Source: Promethearchaeia archaeon (GTDB taxonomy: Archaea > Asgardarchaeota > Lokiarchaeia > Sigyniarchaeales > SOKP01). Taken from it: a DNA stretch of 64,000 nucleotides. Within the stretch, counting starts at the first letter, position 1. Each line of letters opens with the position of its first letter. Location: the NCBI GenBank assembly GCA_029856045.1, contig JAHQWG010000028.1, positions 204,547 through 268,546 of the forward strand, in the 5' to 3' direction. The notes beneath the pieces were generated by a model. It saw only the letters and a list, made by a program, of their open reading frames with translations, was not told the origin of the DNA and ran no database searches. A program made the position numbers and the translations under genes. This document shows positions 61,861-64,000 of this stretch, in pieces.

Positions 61861-62345
61861 TCTCCTTTATCTTTGATTTTATACATTTCACGCTTTCCTA
61901 TTGCAATACATCTCAATAGTTTTATAGTAGCTCTTAAAGAACCACTCATTTTAATTTTTCCGGTAATGACATACTTAATAAAGAAGCTTAATATTCCAAA
62001 AATATTATTTTTTGTTCGCACTATAGCACTTACTACACGAACCACTTCATCTCTTTTTACATTCAAAGTCACGCACGAAATAGGATTTATAGATCTCCCC
62101 TTTCGAGGGTCAAAATTATCTTTATTTTTTACAAGTACAAAAGTTAGATAACCATTTAAAGAGGGAAAATAGAATTCAACTTCTTGTCCCTCTCTTTTGC
62201 CAATTTTATTAAAAGGTTCATTGAATCCATATATTTCGATTAAAAGTTTAGCTAACCTTGCAATATTAAGTAATTTTGTTTCATTTATTAAGTCATGGGC
62301 TTTTTTTTCCCGATTTAAAATATGGGTATCATTTTTTTCAATCAT
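61857..62345 (-). CDS. SCP2-like protein leading the dehydratase-like operon
   Basis: 162 residues. N-terminal helical part (DLINETKLLNIARLAKLLIEIYG), then strands EVEFYFPSLNGYLTFVLVKN, VTLNVKRDEVVRVVSAIVR and a hydrophobic C-terminal region FGILSFFIKYVITGKIKMSGSLRATIKLLRCIAIG, whose KIKMSGSL-x-ATIKLL end matches the SCP2 pocket. A 4-nt overlap with the dehydratase subunit gene shows strict coupling. Probably first gene of the operon. Binding of an acyl-CoA substrate is plausible. Confidence 0.65.
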   Translation of the reverse strand: MIEKNDTHILNREKKAHDLINETKLLNIARLAKLLIEIYGFNEPFNKIGKREGQEVEFYFPSLNGYLTFVLVKNKDNFDPRKGRSINPISCVTLNVKRDEVVRVVSAIVRTKNNIFGILSFFIKYVITGKIKMSGSLRATIKLLRCIAIGKREMYKIKDKGE

Positions 62346-62617
62346 TTAATCATCACGATATAGGATTAATAATATCTTTATAAATTTGGTTTGTGATCAT
62401 TTATTTTAACTTGTTCTTTTTTTATAAAAAATTAATTATTGATGTAAAGTGTTTTTGATTTTAATTAATTTTTATATTTCAATAATCAATTTTAAAAAAG
62501 AATAGAAAAAATTTTTAAAATATTGTCACTTATTTTTCAGAATAGGTTATATCATTTCGTGAGTAAAGTTAAAAAAGTAAGGAATAAAAGAATTAAAGAT
62601 TTATTGGAGATATAAAA

Positions 62618-63031
62618 ATGATAAAACAAATTTCAATATTTTTACCAAATCACCCTGGTGTTTTAGTGGAGTTAACAAAATTATTAACGGATAATTCCAT
62701 TAATTTGAGAGCTCTCACGATCTCAGAAACTACGGATTACGGTATTTTAAAGATAATAGTGGACAAAACTAGTGAATGTATTCAGATTTTAGAAAGGGAA
62801 AGTTATTTAACGGCAGTGACAGAAGTTATTGCAATAGAGATTCCAGATAAACCAGGTTCTCTACATGAAGTCATAAAATTATTGGGAGAAAATGAGACCA
62901 ATATCGATTATTTGTATTCCACAATTGTTAAAAATGGTGCAGTTATAATTCTTAGAGTTTCTGACAATAAAAAAGTAATTGAGTTATTAAAGAGTAAAAA
63001 TATTAAAGTACTCGATAAAACTGATTTTTGA
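62618..63031 (+). CDS. Tandem ACT-domain protein
   Basis: 137 residues with two ACT domains: residues 1-65 (IKQISIFLPNHPGVLVELTKLLTDNSINLRALTI) and about 70-137 (VIAIEIPDKPGSLHEVIKLLGENETNIDYLYST). Each has the small-molecule loop (P-x-HPGVL / PDKPGSL) that binds an amino acid. Stand-alone double-ACT proteins are likely sensors, often linked to amino-acid or phenylacetate-type CoA ligase genes. Shine-Dalgarno TTGGAG precedes the ATG. Ends in TGA. Confidence 0.88.
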   Translation: MIKQISIFLPNHPGVLVELTKLLTDNSINLRALTISETTDYGILKIIVDKTSECIQILERESYLTAVTEVIAIEIPDKPGSLHEVIKLLGENETNIDYLYSTIVKNGAVIILRVSDNKKVIELLKSKNIKVLDKTDF

Positions 63032-63119
63032 ATATTTTAGTTTAAAACAGCATTATTTCCTTCCTTCTTGAGATAACCTAAAAAACATACATTATTAGAA
63101 AATTTATAAAATTGATTTG

Positions 63120-63164
63120 CTAAAGAGTAAAAATATTAAAAAAATAGATAAAAGCGATATTTAA
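63120..63164 (+). pseudogene. Tail remnant of a second ACT-domain gene
   Basis: Fourteen codons reading LKSKNIKKIDKSDI then TAA, nearly identical to the last residues of the ACT protein just upstream (LLKSKNIKVLDKTDF). No domain precedes it, so it is a partial duplication or the remains of a paralogue. Confidence 0.6.
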
Positions 63165-63194
63165 ATTTTTAATTTGCATTTTTGAAATATGAGA

Positions 63195-63665
63195 TTAATA
63201 TCTAATTCTATTTCTATTTGGATCTCTAAGTTTATCCTTATTTCCTCTCTCCTTATGTGATATATAAAGTCCCATCATTCCACCAACCAGTATGCCAATA
63301 ATTGTAGCTACAATAAAGATTTCGAAAAATAAACTAAGAGTTAAATAAAAATCGAAGCCGGCGTTCGGTAAAACAAATACAAAGAAAAGAAATATTATTA
63401 TTGAAATTACAGATAAAAGTGCTCCGAAAAATCCTACAATGAACCCTATGTGAATGGGATTATCACCTACTTTTCGAGCTTTTAATGCTAAAATCACCCC
63501 AACGATAGCTCCAAATAAAACATGGAGATCTCCTAAAAAAAAAAGAGAAATTGGATTAATTAGATAAGCAATAAATGCAATCAAATCGAAAATGATAATT
63601 CCGGAAAAGACATTGTGTTCTTTAGATTTTTCATATAGATCTTGAATAAATGGAATTTTTGGCAC
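63195..63665 (-). CDS. Small four-helix membrane protein
   Basis: 156 residues with four hydrophobic segments (about 20-42, 45-63, 71-97, 105-130), the last two Gly-rich, and a very basic C-terminal tail (HKERGNKDKLRDPNRNRIRY). Family not recognised. Lies 28 nt downstream of the ABC ATPase gene on the same strand, so it may be co-transcribed, yet nothing in it resembles an ABC permease. Confidence 0.65.
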   Translation of the reverse strand: MPKIPFIQDLYEKSKEHNVFSGIIIFDLIAFIAYLINPISLFFLGDLHVLFGAIVGVILALKARKVGDNPIHIGFIVGFFGALLSVISIIIFLFFVFVLPNAGFDFYLTLSLFFEIFIVATIIGILVGGMMGLYISHKERGNKDKLRDPNRNRIRY

Positions 63666-63693
63666 CCATCTTGAATAATTACTTTCAATCGTT

Positions 63694-64000
63694 TTATGAA
63701 GGAAAGTGAATAAGATTCATTTCCGTTTCACTGTCAAAAACATGAATTTGATCTGGAGAGAAAGATATATATGCAATATCACCCATTCGTCCAGGATAAA
63801 ATCCAGGTGTAACCGCCATAGCGGAAATTTTATCAGGAAATTCGTAAGTAATAATCGTTTCTGCACCAAGATATTCAATAACAGTAATTTCAACTTTGTA
63901 TGAATCTTGATGAGTTTGAGTTGTAACCTTTATGTGTTCAGGTCGAATACCTAAAATCAAATTTTCAAAACTTGCTTTAACTAGCTTGTTAGCAATATCT
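63694..64000 (-). CDS. ABC transporter ATPase, MalK/UgpC-type, C-terminal (TOBE) fragment, cut by the right edge
   Basis: The frame is open to the window end, reading DIANKLVKASFENLILGIRPEHIKV and on through EITVIEYLGAETIITYEF, the TOBE domain of sugar-type (CUT1/MalK) ABC ATPases whose LGIRPEHI motif is diagnostic. The nucleotide-binding domain lies beyond the window. A start within the window (TTG at 63960) would be artefactual. Probably part of a sugar uptake system. Confidence 0.85.
   Translation of the reverse strand, partial: DIANKLVKASFENLILGIRPEHIKVTTQTHQDSYKVEITVIEYLGAETIITYEFPDKISAMAVTPGFYPGRMGDIAYISFSPDQIHVFDSETEMNLIHFPS

Noticed and set aside
1-64000. CRISPR array, rRNA or integrated virus
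   Set aside because: No regularly spaced repeats, no rRNA-like conserved stretches, and no capsid, terminase, integrase or Cas-like proteins were recognised.

Overview
The window is AT-rich archaeal chromosome and most resembles an Asgard (Lokiarchaeia-like) archaeon. The evidence is a Roadblock domain fused to a Ras-like small GTPase, two free-standing Roadblock/LC7 proteins, a gelsolin-like protein, TrmB-type regulators, Hdr/MvhD electron-transfer genes, methyl-corrinoid enzymes with MtrH, and two tRNA genes interrupted by archaeal-type introns. No rRNA, CRISPR array, transposase or phage gene was seen.

Layout. 1-10078 (minus strand): one long operon hdrC-hdrB-hdrA(N half)-hdrA(C half)-mvhD-hdrA(fused double)-mvhD-FrhB-like-AsrA/HydB-like (cut by the left edge), read here as a heterodisulfide-reductase-type electron bifurcating or confurcating assembly. 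10739-17255 (plus): Roadblock-GTPase, a beta-rich protein with an in-frame TGA near its start, a GH38 alpha-mannosidase and an orphan adenine DNA methylase. 17263-18777: a decayed patch with two tails of a beta-CASP RNase J-like gene, a GNAT remnant and a toxin-antitoxin-like pair. 18949-24157 (plus): a three-gene operon of an unknown Ig-like/helical protein, a GCS2 carboxylate-amine ligase and an amidohydrolase. 24215-32776: a tandemly duplicated methyltransferase locus (SCP2-like, UROD-type methyltransferase, corrinoid protein, TrmB regulator) ending in one intact mtrH; the first copy keeps only a 24-codon mtrH stub. 32972-41203: Roadblock protein, DUF998 protein, PAS histidine kinase, membrane protein plus wHTH pair, MFS carrier, HEPN/MNT pair and a small helical protein.

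41337-41616: tRNA-Thr(GGT) with one intron and a tRNA with anticodon CAT that appears to hold three. 41695-47098 (plus): NAD(P)HX repair enzyme, then a gelsolin-like / Roadblock / proline-rich von Willebrand A cluster. 47128-55038: B12-radical SAM protein, SCP2-like + FAD oxidase + Fe-S (CCG) operon, an acetyl-CoA-synthase-like fragment next to a CooC-type ATPase, and a GPH sugar symporter. 55185-58262: a PEP-synthase ATP-grasp domain and a phosphohistidine swivel domain as separate genes beside an unknown 454-residue protein. 58329-62345 (minus): an operon of SCP2-like protein and two 2-hydroxyacyl-CoA dehydratase/benzoyl-CoA reductase-like subunits, then a DUF7065-like protein. 62618-64000: tandem ACT protein, a small membrane protein and the C-terminal end of a sugar-type ABC ATPase.

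The whole suggests an anaerobic heterotroph that feeds C1 units and organic acids into tetrahydropterin/acetyl-CoA chemistry, balances electrons with a large Hdr complex, and carries a eukaryote-like small-GTPase/cytoskeletal toolkit. A recurring theme is the placement of SCP2-like lipid-carrier proteins next to four separate catabolic enzyme sets. The strongest candidates for undescribed biology are the gelsolin/Roadblock/vWA cluster, the split-and-fused HdrA pair, the ligase/amidohydrolase operon and the split PEP-synthase-like genes.
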